From Caballeronia calidae (GTDB taxonomy: Bacteria > Pseudomonadota > Gammaproteobacteria > Burkholderiales > Burkholderiaceae), in assembly GCF_900044055.2 (NCBI RefSeq), contig NZ_FCOX02000005.1:124001-188000 (forward strand): 64,000 bases of DNA, read 5' to 3'. The notes beneath the pieces are model-generated. The model had not been told where the DNA came from, searched no databases, and was given only the letters and a program-made list of their open reading frames with translations. Each line of letters begins with the position of its first letter. The first letter of the stretch is position 1. Positions 8,611-17,862 of this stretch are shown here, piece after piece. The position numbers and the translations under genes were made by a program.

Positions 8611-10833
8611 TCACGCCATCGTCGGCGGCAGGAGCTTGTCGAGCGTGATCGGCAGATCGCGCACGCGCACGCCCGTCGCGTGATACACCGCGTTGCCGAG
8701 CGCGCCCGCGACGCCCGTGATGCCGATCTCGCCGATCCCGCGCGCGCCGTGCGGATTGATATACGGATCGGGCTGACCGACGAAGGAGATATCGAGCATG
8801 CCGATGTCCGCGTTCACTGGCACGTGATACTCCGCGAGATTCGCGTTGGTGTAACGCCCGTATCGAACATCCAGCTCGCTCTTCTCGAAGAGCGCCGAGC
8901 CCACGCCCCACACGATGCCGCCCATCAACTGGCTGTGCGCCGTTTTCTCGTTGAGCAGCGTGCCGACGTCGTACACCGCGACGATGCGCGGTACGCGAAC
9001 GATGCCGAGGTCCGCGTCGATATGCACTTCCGCGAACACGGCGCCGAACGAGTGGAACGCGTACTGCTTTTTCTCGTCGCCGGGGCGGGCGGTGGCGACG
9101 GCCTCGATCGCGCGGCCGCCGTTGCGCGCGATGATCGCCGCCGCCGGATCGCGCCGGTCCGGATTCGACACGCTCACGACCCAGCCGTTGTTCACGATCA
9201 CGTCCTCGCGCGCGAGCCCCGCGACGGGCGAGCCGCGATCCGCGAGCGCCATCGCGATGAGCTGGTCTCGTGCCTGCATCGACGCTGCCCGCACCGCCGG
9301 CGACACGCTCGCCGCCGATTGCGAACCGCCCGACACCGGCGCCTTCGGCAAGGACGAATCGCCGAGCGCGAAGCGCACGTAATCGAGCGGAAAGCCGAGC
9401 GCGTCGGCGGCGACCTGCGTCATGATCGTGTAGGTGCCGGTGCCGAGATCCTGCGTGCCGGAGGCGACCATCGCGGTGCCGTCGGGCAGGATGCGCGCAA
9501 CCGCCGATGCCTCGCTGCGGTTCGCCGGATACGTCGCCGTCCCCACGCCCCAGCCGACGAGCGTATTGCCCTCGCGCATCGAGCGCGGTGCCGCGTTGCG
9601 CTTCGACCAGCCGAACTTCTCCGCGCCGCGTCGATAGCATTCGAGCAGCGACTTCTCCGACCAGGGCTTCTTCTCCTGCGGCTCCATGTTCGCGTGGTTC
9701 CTGATGCGGAACGCAAGCGGGTCCATCTTCAGCTGATACGCCATTTCGTCCATCGCCGTTTCGAGCGCGAACGAGCCGCTCGTCTCGCCGGGCGCGCGCA
9801 TGAAAGTGGGTGTGCCGATGTCGAGCTTCACGAGCTTGTGCGACGTCGACTGGTTCGGCACCGCGTACAGCATGCGCGAGACGATCGCTGAGCTTTCGGT
9901 CCAGTCCTCGAAGGTCGAGGTCGTCGAGATCACGTCGTGACGCATGCCGGTCATGATGCCGTCGTCGCGCGCGCTCACCTGGATGCGCTGCTCGGTGTAC
10001 GGCCGGTTGCCGATCATGCCGAACATCTGCGGACGCTCCAGCACGAGCTTGACGGGCCGCCCGGTCTGCTTCGACGCCATCGCCGCCAGCACGACGTGCG
10101 ACCACACCGAGCCCTTGCAGCCGAAGCCGCCGCCGACGAACGGGCAGATCACGCGCACGTTGTCCTCGGCGATGCCGAAGAACTTCGCCACCGCGCTTCT
10201 CGCGCCGGAGACGCCTTGCGTCGCGTCGTAGAGCGTGAGGTTGGGACCGTCCCAGCGGGCGAGCGTCGCGTGCGGCTCCATCGGATTGTGATGCTCGTAA
10301 GGCGTCGTATAGACGGCGTTCAGGCGCGTCGGGCCCTGCTTCAAACCCGCGTCGACGTCGCCACGCTTCGTCGTGATCGCGCGGCCCATCATCCTTTCTG
10401 GCTGATAGGCGGAAACCTTCGCGCGCTCGAAATCGGCATTCGGCATCGCGGCTTCGTAGCGCACGTCGACATAACGCGCCGCGCCTTGCGCATGTTCCAG
10501 CGAATCCGCGACGACTACCGCCACCGGCTCGTTGCTGTAGCGCACTTCGTTCGTCTGCAACAGCGTGAGCTTGCGCACGGCGGGCGGCTGCGCGTCGGGG
10601 ACGCCGTTGTTCGGCAGGCGCATCGCGTTCCGATGCGTCATCACGAGCAGCACGCCGGGCATGGCTTGCGCGCGGCTCGTGTCGATCGACGCGATGCGGC
10701 CCTTCGCCACCGTGCTCGTGACGAGTACCGCGTGCGCGAGTTTCGCGTCGGTGGCGTCGCCCGAATAGCGCGCCTGGCCCGTGACCTTCAGCACGCCGTC
10801 GGTGCGATCGAGCGGTTTTCCGATGACAGTCAT
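8611..10833 (-). CDS. paoC: Xanthine dehydrogenase-family molybdopterin-binding (large) subunit
   Basis: This is the molybdenum cofactor subunit of a three-part aldehyde/xanthine oxidoreductase. The 740 residues match PaoC (about 730). The N-terminal domain begins [20 protein letters not shown]. The cofactor domains contain GGGFGCKG near 240, [13 protein letters not shown] near 350, and [15 protein letters not shown]. Near the C-terminus, [20 protein letters not shown] carries the conserved active-site Glu (GIGE). The ATG at 10833 overlaps the stop of the FAD subunit gene by 4 bp (ATGA), so the frame that stays open upstream is not used. The aldehyde substrate is not visible from the sequence. 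PaoABC of E. coli is periplasmic, detoxifies aromatic aldehydes, and uses the MCD cofactor. Confidence 0.93.
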   Translation of the reverse strand: MTVIGKPLDRTDGVLKVTGQARYSGDATDAKLAHAVLVTSTVAKGRIASIDTSRAQAMPGVLLVMTHRNAMRLPNNGVPDAQPPAVRKLTLLQTNEVRYSNEPVAVVVADSLEHAQGAARYVDVRYEAAMPNADFERAKVSAYQPERMMGRAITTKRGDVDAGLKQGPTRLNAVYTTPYEHHNPMEPHATLARWDGPNLTLYDATQGVSGARSAVAKFFGIAEDNVRVICPFVGGGFGCKGSVWSHVVLAAMASKQTGRPVKLVLERPQMFGMIGNRPYTEQRIQVSARDDGIMTGMRHDVISTTSTFEDWTESSAIVSRMLYAVPNQSTSHKLVKLDIGTPTFMRAPGETSGSFALETAMDEMAYQLKMDPLAFRIRNHANMEPQEKKPWSEKSLLECYRRGAEKFGWSKRNAAPRSMREGNTLVGWGVGTATYPANRSEASAVARILPDGTAMVASGTQDLGTGTYTIMTQVAADALGFPLDYVRFALGDSSLPKAPVSGGSQSAASVSPAVRAASMQARDQLIAMALADRGSPVAGLAREDVIVNNGWVVSVSNPDRRDPAAAIIARNGGRAIEAVATARPGDEKKQYAFHSFGAVFAEVHIDADLGIVRVPRIVAVYDVGTLLNEKTAHSQLMGGIVWGVGSALFEKSELDVRYGRYTNANLAEYHVPVNADIGMLDISFVGQPDPYINPHGARGIGEIGITGVAGALGNAVYHATGVRVRDLPITLDKLLPPTMA

Positions 10834-11819
10834 GCGGCACCTCCGGCCTGTTGAACCGCGCGCACGATCGCGCGCTGCGCGAGCGCGACCTTGAACGCGT
10901 TGTCGCGCTGCGGCTGTGCGCCTTGCACCGCGAGCGCGGCGGCGGTCTGCAGCGTCGGCTTGTCGAGCGTCTTGCCGATGAGCGCGCGCTCGGTCGCGTT
11001 CGCGCGCCACGGCTTGTGCGCGACGCCGCCCAACGCGATGCGCGCGCTCTTCACGGTGTTGCCGTCCATCTGCAACGCAGCCGCGACGGACACGAGCGCG
11101 AACGCATAGCTCGCGCGGTCGCGCACCTTCAGATACTTCGAGTGCGCAGCGAAGAGCGGCGGCGGCAGATCGACGGATGTGATCAGCTCGCCCGCCTGCA
11201 AGGTCGTGTCGAGATCGGGCCTGTCGCCCGGCAGACGATGAAACTCCGCGAATGGAATCGCCCGCTCGCCGTTCGGGCCGGTGACGCGCACAACGGCATC
11301 GAGTGCCGCGAGCGCGACGCTCATGTCGGACGGGTTCGTCGCGATGCAAGTACGGCTCGCGCCGAGAATCGCGTGCATGCGCGTGTTGCCGTCGATGGCC
11401 GCGCAGCCGCTGCCCGGCGCGCGCTTGTTGCATTGAGGGAAGGCGGTGTCGTAGAAGTACGGGCAGCGCGTGCGCTGCATCAGATTGCCGCCGACCGTCG
11501 CCATGTTGCGCAGTTGCGCCGATGCGCCCGCGAGCAGCGCCTGCGAAAGCAGCGGATAACGCTCGCGCACCCACGCGTGATTCGCCGCGTCGCTGTTGCG
11601 CACGAGCGCGCCCAGGCGCAGGCCGCCGTCGGGCAGCGCGGTGATGCCGTTCAACGCATCGATGTGCGTGATGTCGACGAGCTTCATCGGCCGCATCACG
11701 CCGCCTTTCATCAGATCGAGCAGATTGGTGCCGCCGCCGATGAACATCGTGCCCGGCTGGCTCGCCGCCGACAGCGCGGAACCGATGTCGGCGGCGCGCT
11801 GATAGGAGATCGCGTCCAT
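10830..11819 (-). CDS. paoB: Xanthine dehydrogenase-family FAD-binding subunit
   Basis: This is the FAD subunit of the molybdenum hydroxylase, which passes electrons from the Fe-S centres. The FAD pyrophosphate loop reads [12 protein letters not shown] near residues 27-38. [20 protein letters not shown] near 105-124 is the second FAD motif; its cysteine, plus [10 protein letters not shown], resembles the PaoB insert that binds an extra [4Fe-4S] cluster. At 329 residues it is near the PaoB length (318). Operon spacing is tight: 11 bp after the Fe-S subunit gene and a 4-bp overlap with the Mo subunit gene. Confidence 0.92.
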   Translation of the reverse strand: MDAISYQRAADIGSALSAASQPGTMFIGGGTNLLDLMKGGVMRPMKLVDITHIDALNGITALPDGGLRLGALVRNSDAANHAWVRERYPLLSQALLAGASAQLRNMATVGGNLMQRTRCPYFYDTAFPQCNKRAPGSGCAAIDGNTRMHAILGASRTCIATNPSDMSVALAALDAVVRVTGPNGERAIPFAEFHRLPGDRPDLDTTLQAGELITSVDLPPPLFAAHSKYLKVRDRASYAFALVSVAAALQMDGNTVKSARIALGGVAHKPWRANATERALIGKTLDKPTLQTAAALAVQGAQPQRDNAFKVALAQRAIVRAVQQAGGAA

Positions 11820-11830
11820 GTGCGTCTCCT

Positions 11831-12523
11831 TCAGGCGTTGCCCGACGCGACGGCTTTCACCGCCGCGACGATGTTCGGATATGCGCCGCAGCGGCAGATG
11901 TTGCCGCTCATGCGCTCGCGGATTTCATCGTCGGAGAGTTGCGCGGGGCGAAAGCGCACGTCGGCCGTCGCGGCGCTGGCATCGCCGGCGCGATATTCGG
12001 CGATGAGCGCGGTGGCCGAGCACAACTGTCCCGGCGTGCAGTAGCCGCACTGGAAGGCGTCCTTCTCGATGAACGCGCGCTGGATCGGCGCGAGCGTGTC
12101 GCCGTCGGGCGCGAGGCCTTCGACGGTCGTGACCGATTCGCCGTCGTGCATCACCGCGAGCGTCAGACACGAGTTGATGCGCCGGCCCGACACGATCACC
12201 GTGCACGCGCCGCACTGGCCGCGGTCGCAGCCTTTCTTCGTGCCGGTCAGCCCGGCGTATTCGCGCAAGGCGTCGAGCAGCGTCGTGCGCGCCTCGACCT
12301 GCAGTTCGTACGGGTGGCCGTTGATAGTGAGCTTCACGGGCATCGTCGGGGCGGCGGCGGGCGGCGGCGCCACGGCGGGCGTCGCGGCGGCCTGTTGTTG
12401 CGCATGGGCGAGCGGCGCCGCGGTGACAGCCGCGGCGGCTGCGGCCGACTGGAGAAAACGCCGGCGCGACGGCTTCTGAGCCGCATCGTTCGCGTCTGCG
12501 ACGTGCTGATTGACTGGGGACAT
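11831..12523 (-). CDS. paoA: Tat-exported 2Fe-2S subunit of the molybdenum hydroxylase
   Basis: The 230 residues begin with a twin-arginine signal: [24 protein letters not shown] at about 18-41. The mature part has the plant-type ferredoxin motif [14 protein letters not shown] (with a later C in SCLTLA), and the all-helical second-cluster motif CGYCTPGQ with CRCGAY near the C-terminus, so two [2Fe-2S] clusters are expected. A Tat signal on this subunit indicates export of the folded trimer to the periplasm, as for PaoABC. The start at 12523 has GGAG 13 nt upstream; the frame is open further upstream without similarity. It is first in the operon. Confidence 0.92.
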   Translation of the reverse strand: MSPVNQHVADANDAAQKPSRRRFLQSAAAAAAVTAAPLAHAQQQAAATPAVAPPPAAAPTMPVKLTINGHPYELQVEARTTLLDALREYAGLTGTKKGCDRGQCGACTVIVSGRRINSCLTLAVMHDGESVTTVEGLAPDGDTLAPIQRAFIEKDAFQCGYCTPGQLCSATALIAEYRAGDASAATADVRFRPAQLSDDEIRERMSGNICRCGAYPNIVAAVKAVASGNA

Positions 12524-12978
12524 GGCGATCGGTTGCTCCTCGCTCGTTCGGAAGGGCGCCGCCCGAGGCTCGAATCTCCGTGGGCTCCGGCTCGCGACCG
12601 ACTGCGACCTCGATGTGCGAGCGCCGATGCTCGAGTCTTTCGGGTGATGCGTGAAGACGCGCGTGATGCGCAGGACGCGGATATGTCCAGTCGGCCGACT
12701 GTAAGCCGACCGAACGTTCGACCCTCCGCGACGGGTAGAGGCGAGCAAGTACGGTGCCATGCGGCGAAGCCGTTCGCACGGCGGCATGACTCCGCGGTTC
12801 ATGCGCGGCCATGCAAGTAAATGCTGCATGCGCGCGTAAATCCGGGCGGGATGCCTGCAAGCTGCGCGCAAGTATCGCGATTGTTTCGCGGCCCGCGTGG
12901 CGCTTCAGCGCACTTTTGTGACCCTTCGACCGGCGCGACGCTTCAAAATGGCGCGTCTGGCTGTCGAGCAAATCCAGT
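12524..12978. other. Divergent intergenic region between paoA-like and TPR genes, with a small palindrome
   Basis: These 455 bp separate two divergent genes and contain no gene I can support. A 10-bp perfect palindrome, CGAACGTTCG, lies at 12711-12720, and TCGGC/GCCGA arms lie just upstream (12691-12709). These may be operator half-sites for the oxidoreductase operon. No regulator gene is adjacent. Confidence 0.35.
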
Positions 12979-14901
12979 ATGGCGTCCCATTCGAGTCTTT
13001 ATCACGTCGCGCTTTCTCACTATTCGCAGGGACGTTACGCAGACGCGTCGAGCGCGCTCGCGCCGCTCCTTCGAACCGATGGCGCCGATGCCGACGCGCT
13101 CAATCTCGCCGCCGTCTGCGCGTATCGCATGCAACTGCATGAAGAAGCCGAAGCATTCTGGCGCCGGGCCATCGCCGCGCGTCCTCTGGACGCCGGTCTG
13201 CGTGCCAATCTGGGCAATTTCCTGAGAGAGAGGCAGCGTTTCACGGACGCGGAAAGCGCGTACCGCGATGCGCTCGCGATTCGCCCGGATTTTCCCGAAG
13301 CGCACTTCCATCTCGCCGCGATGCACACGCGGGCCGGGCGCTGGCCCGAAGCGGAGACGGCTTACCGGCTGGCACTGGCTGCGCATCCGGATTACGCGGA
13401 AGCGCACAACGACTTCGGCAATCTGCTGCACGGGCTCGGGCGTCTGGACGAAGCCCGGACGCATCTCGAACGCGCGCTCGCCGCCCGTCCCGACTGGGCC
13501 GACGCGCACTACAACCTCGGCAACGTGCTTACGGCATCCGGCCGCCTGCTTGAAGCGGAGAGCGCGTATCGCAAGGCCGTTTCGCTGCGACCCGATCTCG
13601 CGGGCGCGCACAACAATCTGGGCGGCGTGCTGGAGGCGCTCGGCCGATGCGAGGAAGCCGAAGCGGCTTATCGAAGCGCGCTCGGGTGTCGTCCGGACAT
13701 GAGCGAGTCATGCTTCAACCTCGGCAACGCGATCTACGAGCAATGCGCGTCCGGCCGCTGGGATCGCTTGCACGAAGCCGAGGCCGCGTACCGGCAGGCG
13801 CTGTCGATCCGGCCGGATTTTCCCGCCGCGCTCGGCAACCTGGGGATCTTGCTCAAGGAGCACCGGGGCCGCCTGAGCGAAGCCGAGGCGCTGTTTCGGC
13901 AGGCATCGCACATCGACCCGAACGCCGACGATGCCCGCCTCAATCTCGCGACGACGCTCCTGCGCGCCGGCGATTACGAACGCGGCTGGCCGCTCTTCGA
14001 AACGCGCTATGGCGAACGTCTGCCGCAGACACACATCCGGCCGCCCGATCTGGCTTGTCCCCGATGGCGCGGCGAGCCGGTCGCGGGCAAAACCCTCGTC
14101 GTGATGGCGGAGCAGGGTTTCGGCGACACGCTCCAGTTCTGCCGCTATCTGCTGCTCGTGAAGGCGCAGGGCGTCGCGAGACTGATGGTCGTGTGCCCGC
14201 CGGCGCTCGTCGCCCTGATCCGGTCGATGGACGCCGTGGATATCTGCATCGCCCAGGCCGATCTGCATGCGCTGCCGCCCGCCGATTACTGGTGCTTCAT
14301 GATGAGCCTGCCGATGCTGATGGGCACCGCGCTCGATACCATTCCTGCGCCGCTGCCGTATCTGCGGCCGTCGCGGGAGCGCGTCGCGTTCTGGCGTGAA
14401 CGTCTGCCGGAGGGCGCGCCGAAGATCGGGCTCGTCTGGGCCGGCGAGCCGCGTCCGCACTTGCCCGACCGGTTCGGGACATTCAGCCGGCGCTGGCTCG
14501 ACGCGCGTGTGCTGGCGCCGCTCGCCGCGTTGCCTGGTTTCGCGTTCGTCAGCCTGCAAAAGGGTCCGGGCGCGCGGGCGCAGATCGACGCGCTTCCATG
14601 GTCGAGCCGCCCACTCGACCCGATGGACAGCGTCGAGGACTTCAACGACACGGCGGCGCTCATCGCCTCGCTGGATCTCGTCATCACGGTGGATACGGCC
14701 GTCGCGCACCTGGCGGGCGCGCTCGGCAGGCCCACGTGGATTTTGCTGGGCTCGAACGCGTGCTGGCGCTGGCTGGAAGATCGCGACGACTCGCCGTGGT
14801 ATCCGTCGGCGCGGCTTTTCAGGCAGGCGCAGCCGGGCAACTGGGAAGAAGTGATCGGGCGCGTCGCGGCGGAGCTGTCGCGATTCGATGCCGGCAACTA
14901 A
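12979..14901 (+). CDS. TPR-repeat protein with C-terminal GT9-like glycosyltransferase domain
   Basis: The 640-residue protein has about nine tetratricopeptide repeats from residue 1 to roughly 340, each with the A-x-x-x-L-G-N and A-x-x-x-Y-x-x-A-L pattern. They are followed by a glycosyltransferase-like domain similar to GT9/heptosyltransferases. In that domain LVVMAEQGFGDTLQFCRYL near 373-391 and LVITVDTAVAHLAGALGRPTW near 565-585 are clear; VDTAVAH replaces the GT9 DTGPxH motif but keeps the Asp, Thr and His. Proteins with this architecture are thought to glycosylate proteins or assemble surface sugars; the acceptor is unknown. It has no signal peptide or membrane helix. It stands alone, divergent from the paoABC-like operon. 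Confidence 0.87.
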   Translation: MASHSSLYHVALSHYSQGRYADASSALAPLLRTDGADADALNLAAVCAYRMQLHEEAEAFWRRAIAARPLDAGLRANLGNFLRERQRFTDAESAYRDALAIRPDFPEAHFHLAAMHTRAGRWPEAETAYRLALAAHPDYAEAHNDFGNLLHGLGRLDEARTHLERALAARPDWADAHYNLGNVLTASGRLLEAESAYRKAVSLRPDLAGAHNNLGGVLEALGRCEEAEAAYRSALGCRPDMSESCFNLGNAIYEQCASGRWDRLHEAEAAYRQALSIRPDFPAALGNLGILLKEHRGRLSEAEALFRQASHIDPNADDARLNLATTLLRAGDYERGWPLFETRYGERLPQTHIRPPDLACPRWRGEPVAGKTLVVMAEQGFGDTLQFCRYLLLVKAQGVARLMVVCPPALVALIRSMDAVDICIAQADLHALPPADYWCFMMSLPMLMGTALDTIPAPLPYLRPSRERVAFWRERLPEGAPKIGLVWAGEPRPHLPDRFGTFSRRWLDARVLAPLAALPGFAFVSLQKGPGARAQIDALPWSSRPLDPMDSVEDFNDTAALIASLDLVITVDTAVAHLAGALGRPTWILLGSNACWRWLEDRDDSPWYPSARLFRQAQPGNWEEVIGRVAAELSRFDAGN

Positions 14902-14937
14902 CCGTCTGTCGATGCCGAAGCCGCCGCGGCGATCCGA

Positions 14938-15453
14938 TCATCTGACGAGCGCGAGCACGTCTCTGAAGCGCGGATGCCGGCAACTGCCGAGCCAGCCGAA
15001 GATCGTGGTTTCGACGCTCGTGAGACGCGCGCCGTCCTGTTGCGCCCGCGCGAGCGCGACGGCGCGATCTTCGGCGCGGCGCGATGCGGCCGCGTCCGCC
15101 ACATACTCCACGCGATAGCCGAGCCGCAGCAGGCCGAGCACCGTCAGCAGCACGCACACATGCGCTTCCGCGCCGGCTATCCAGAGCGTCGCGGGCGCGG
15201 GCGGCAGCGCGGCGACGAAAGCGGGCGCTAGCGTCGCATCGAAGGTGTGCTTCTCGATCACGGTCGCGGTGCGGATGTCATCGAGCAATGCATCGACGGT
15301 GCCGCCGAGCCCGCGCGGATTCTGCTCCGTGACGACCACCGGCACGTCGAGCAGATGCGCCGCGCGAAGCAGCGTGCCGACGCGCCCGGCGAGACGCTCG
15401 CCGCCGTCGAGATGCGGCAGCAGCCGCGCCTGCATGTCGACGATGACGAGCAC
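14938..15453 (-). CDS. Isochorismatase-family cysteine hydrolase
   Basis: This is a 171-residue cytoplasmic hydrolase of the isochorismatase superfamily. The catalytic triad is visible: Asp in LVIVDMQARLL near residue 6, Lys in VIEKHTFDA near 68, and Cys in GAEAHVCVLLT near 100. The length fits the short YcaC/nicotinamidase-like forms. The exact substrate of such proteins cannot be read from sequence. It starts 4 bp after the stop of the upstream 442-residue gene on the same strand, so the two form an operon. Confidence 0.88.
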   Translation of the reverse strand: MLVIVDMQARLLPHLDGGERLAGRVGTLLRAAHLLDVPVVVTEQNPRGLGGTVDALLDDIRTATVIEKHTFDATLAPAFVAALPPAPATLWIAGAEAHVCVLLTVLGLLRLGYRVEYVADAAASRRAEDRAVALARAQQDGARLTSVETTIFGWLGSCRHPRFRDVLALVR

Positions 15454-15457
15454 CGTG

Positions 15458-16786
15458 CTATGCCTCGCTTTCCATGATCCGGTCGATGAGCCGCGCGTTC
15501 TCGCCCGCCGAGCCGATGCCCGCGTGCCTCGCCATCGGCACGAAGAAGTGTGTGGCGATCGGCAGCTTCGAGCGTTCGAGCCAGTTCGTCAGGTGCGCGG
15601 TGAGGCGCTTTGCCGGCGTCTTCAGTTCGTCGCGCAGCACGCCGGGCAGTTGCTCGAAGTGACGCATGTCCGTCTGATACGGCTCGGGCGCCACGCAAAG
15701 CGCGTTGGGCCGGCCATCGACATCGACGGGAAGGCGCTCCAGCGCCTGATGCAGCAGCGCGACGCCCAGGCCCTCGCCGCGCCACGGCTTGCGCACTTCC
15801 CACAGGCTGATGTAGATCACGCGATGCGCGTTGAAGACCTCGCACAGCCTTTCCGGGCCGAGCGCCTCGGTGGCCGCGAGCGCGAGCGAGAGCATCTCGC
15901 CGGAATAGGTGTCGAGCGTATAGACGAGATCGGCGCTGCTCGTGAGCGGCGGCACCTTGACGAGCTGCAGCCTGACCGCCGCCGCGACGATGTCGCTGCC
16001 CGCCTCGTGGAACACGGCGAACGCGGTGCCGAGGCGCTCGTCGTCGACCTGCGGATACTCGTGGCGATAGGTCATCGTGAAGAGAAACGGTCCGATCTTC
16101 TCGCGATACGCGAGCGGCCGGTCGACGTCGTAATCGTCGGCGCCGTCGAGGCCATAGGGATCGTAGTCGCGTTTCTCGCGGCGCTCGCCGTTCGATGCCG
16201 CGAGTCCCGCGAGCGGCCGCCGCGATTCGGGCACCAGGTCTTCCGGCAAGCCTTCCCAGGTGAGGCGCAAAAACTCCCGTCCGCCGCGATAGTGCGTCTC
16301 GAAGAGCGAGAGCACCGGCTCGCCCGCGACCGGATCGAGGATGCGCTGCGCGCATTCGTAGGCGCGGTCGAGGAGCTGATCGGCTTCGGCGGGATCGGGC
16401 GAGAGGTGCGGCTCGCTGCCCTGCGGCGCGGCGGGCAAGCCTTTTGCGAGGCGTTGCTTGTGCGCGAGCTCGAGCCATTCGTCGGCGGCGCGTTCGGCGA
16501 TGAAACCCGCCGCGATGCGATAGCCCGTCAGCACGATCGACTGGCCGGTGCGCCCGAGGGGGAAGGTGTACTCGTCGGACATGGCGTCGTCGACGGTGAC
16601 GCCGCGGAAGGTCTCGCGCGGCAGGTTCGTGTTCGCCGGCGGATCGAAGCGGTCATGCGACAGCACGTGAGCGACGAGATCGGACGCGGCGGGACCGAAC
16701 TCCGATCCGGCGCCGGGCAGCAGCTTGAGGAGAGACAAGGTGGTGTTTGGTGTGTTTGTGGTGCCGGCCGTGCTCGATGTGCTCAT
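15458..16786 (-). CDS. Hypothetical 442-aa protein, possible acetyltransferase-like C-terminal region
   Basis: I do not recognise this family. The start at 16786 (MSTSSTAGTTNTPN) has GGAG 9 nt upstream. The protein appears soluble, with no signal or membrane helix. Near residues 320-350, YISLWEVRKPWRGEGLGVALLHQALE resembles the acetyl-CoA-binding R-G-x-G-x-G/A motif of GNAT acetyltransferases (WRGEGLGVAL). The flanking part contains an acidic linker (DYDPYGLDGADDYDVD) near 205-220. It is followed 4 bp later by the isochorismatase-family gene, implying a shared pathway. The GNAT resemblance is an inference from a single motif. Confidence 0.65.
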   Translation of the reverse strand: MSTSSTAGTTNTPNTTLSLLKLLPGAGSEFGPAASDLVAHVLSHDRFDPPANTNLPRETFRGVTVDDAMSDEYTFPLGRTGQSIVLTGYRIAAGFIAERAADEWLELAHKQRLAKGLPAAPQGSEPHLSPDPAEADQLLDRAYECAQRILDPVAGEPVLSLFETHYRGGREFLRLTWEGLPEDLVPESRRPLAGLAASNGERREKRDYDPYGLDGADDYDVDRPLAYREKIGPFLFTMTYRHEYPQVDDERLGTAFAVFHEAGSDIVAAAVRLQLVKVPPLTSSADLVYTLDTYSGEMLSLALAATEALGPERLCEVFNAHRVIYISLWEVRKPWRGEGLGVALLHQALERLPVDVDGRPNALCVAPEPYQTDMRHFEQLPGVLRDELKTPAKRLTAHLTNWLERSKLPIATHFFVPMARHAGIGSAGENARLIDRIMESEA

Positions 16787-16872
16787 GAGTGCCATCTCCG
16801 ATCGTGAAGGGTTATCGTAACAAACCGCGAGGCGGGCGGGCCCGCGTGGCGGCGCATTTACGGGAGAGATCG

Positions 16873-17295
16873 ATGAACGTTCAAAGGGACGATGAGCTGA
16901 CGACAGCGATTCATGAAGGCGGCTGCGCATGCGGCGCGTTTCGCTTTCGCGCGACGGGAAAACCGATGCGCGTCGGCATGTGCCATTGCATGACGTGCCG
17001 GCAAGTGCACGGCTCCGCCTTTGGAGCTTATGCGATTTACGCGCGCGGCGACGTGACGATGAGCGGAAGCCTGTCGACCTGGCGCAGTTCGGACGACGGC
17101 CGGCGGCACTTCTGCCCGCTGTGCGGCTCGGTCGCCTATATGGAGTTCACGACGCGCGATGAAGTCGATCTACCCATCGGCGCGTTCGACGAAACCGGTC
17201 TCTTCGAGCCGGACTACGAACTGTGGTGCAGGCATCGCGAGCCGTGGCTGCCGCAGGGCGTGCGCCCGGAATACGACAAAGAGCGTCCACATTAG
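16873..17295 (+). CDS. GFA (glutathione-dependent formaldehyde-activating) family protein
   Basis: The protein has 140 residues. The zinc-binding cysteine pattern of the GFA/CENP-V fold is complete: GGCACGAF near 17-24, MCHCMTCRQ near 36-44, and FCPLCGS near 80-86. Family members bind zinc and some act on S-hydroxymethyl-glutathione, but many have no known activity. GGGAG lies 7 nt before the ATG at 16873; the frame is open upstream to 16789 without similarity. It is divergent from the 442-aa gene and is followed 8 bp later by the DUF72 remnant. Confidence 0.88.
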   Translation: MNVQRDDELTTAIHEGGCACGAFRFRATGKPMRVGMCHCMTCRQVHGSAFGAYAIYARGDVTMSGSLSTWRSSDDGRRHFCPLCGSVAYMEFTTRDEVDLPIGAFDETGLFEPDYELWCRHREPWLPQGVRPEYDKERPH

Positions 17296-17303
17296 GCGGC
17301 GCG

Positions 17304-17672
17304 ATGCCGGGACGCATCCGCATCGGCATATCGGGCTGGCGCTATGCGGGCTGGCGCGGCGTGTTCTATCCGCAGAAGCTCGCGCAGGCCCGCGAGCTCG
17401 ATTTCGCGTCGCGCGCGGTCCAGACTGTCGAGATCAACGGATCGCACTATTCGCTGCAAAGTGTGGCGAGCTATCGCGCGTGGCATGACGCGACGCCCGC
17501 CGACGACGCGCGCCTGATCTCATCGGCGAAACCGCGCCCGCGCGGCGCCCGCGATGTCTTCTGCTACTTCGACAACGACCAGAAAGTGCGGACGCCTTTC
17601 GACGCGCGCCGCCTGATGGTGCGCCTCGGACTCGCGCCTTCGGCCGGACAGCAGATCGAGACAGGTCGTTGA
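17304..17672 (+). pseudogene. DUF72 protein with a large in-frame internal deletion
   Basis: The 122-residue frame begins like a normal DUF72 protein (RIGISGWRYAGWRGVFYP, then VEINGSHYSLQSVASYRAWHDATPAD). From about residue 68 it jumps straight into the family C-terminus (RDVFCYFDNDQKVRTPFDARRLM). Full-length DUF72 proteins are about 240-300 residues, so roughly 130-170 central residues, including most of the TIM-barrel, are missing. The frame is kept across the joint at about 17490-17510, where the repeated gcc-gac triplets suggest recombination between short matches. A residual role is possible, but loss of function is more likely. It follows the GFA gene by 8 bp. Confidence 0.75.
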
Positions 17673-17862
17673 AGTCCGGGACACGCTTTGTCCCGCCGGA
17701 ACTGCATTCTCTTATCAACGGTCCGAGCAATTGCAATCGCGCCCGGAAAATAAGACGATAAGTGGCGTGCGCTGCGGAAACTGAAACACGCGCGCCGGGA
17801 TGCGCGAGAGCGGCAGGATCGAGAACCTTTGAACTTCAAGGCCAACGAGGAGCATCGATACC

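Noticed and set aside
8611-11574. A 987-codon reading of the molybdenum subunit gene
   Set aside because: The extra 247 codons overlap the FAD subunit gene in another frame. The ATG at 10833 overlaps the preceding stop by 4 bp and matches the family N-terminus.
12691-12720. A strong operator for the paoABC-like operon
   Set aside because: The palindromes are short and GC-rich, no regulator is adjacent and no promoter boxes frame them, so it is noted only as low-confidence intergenic content.
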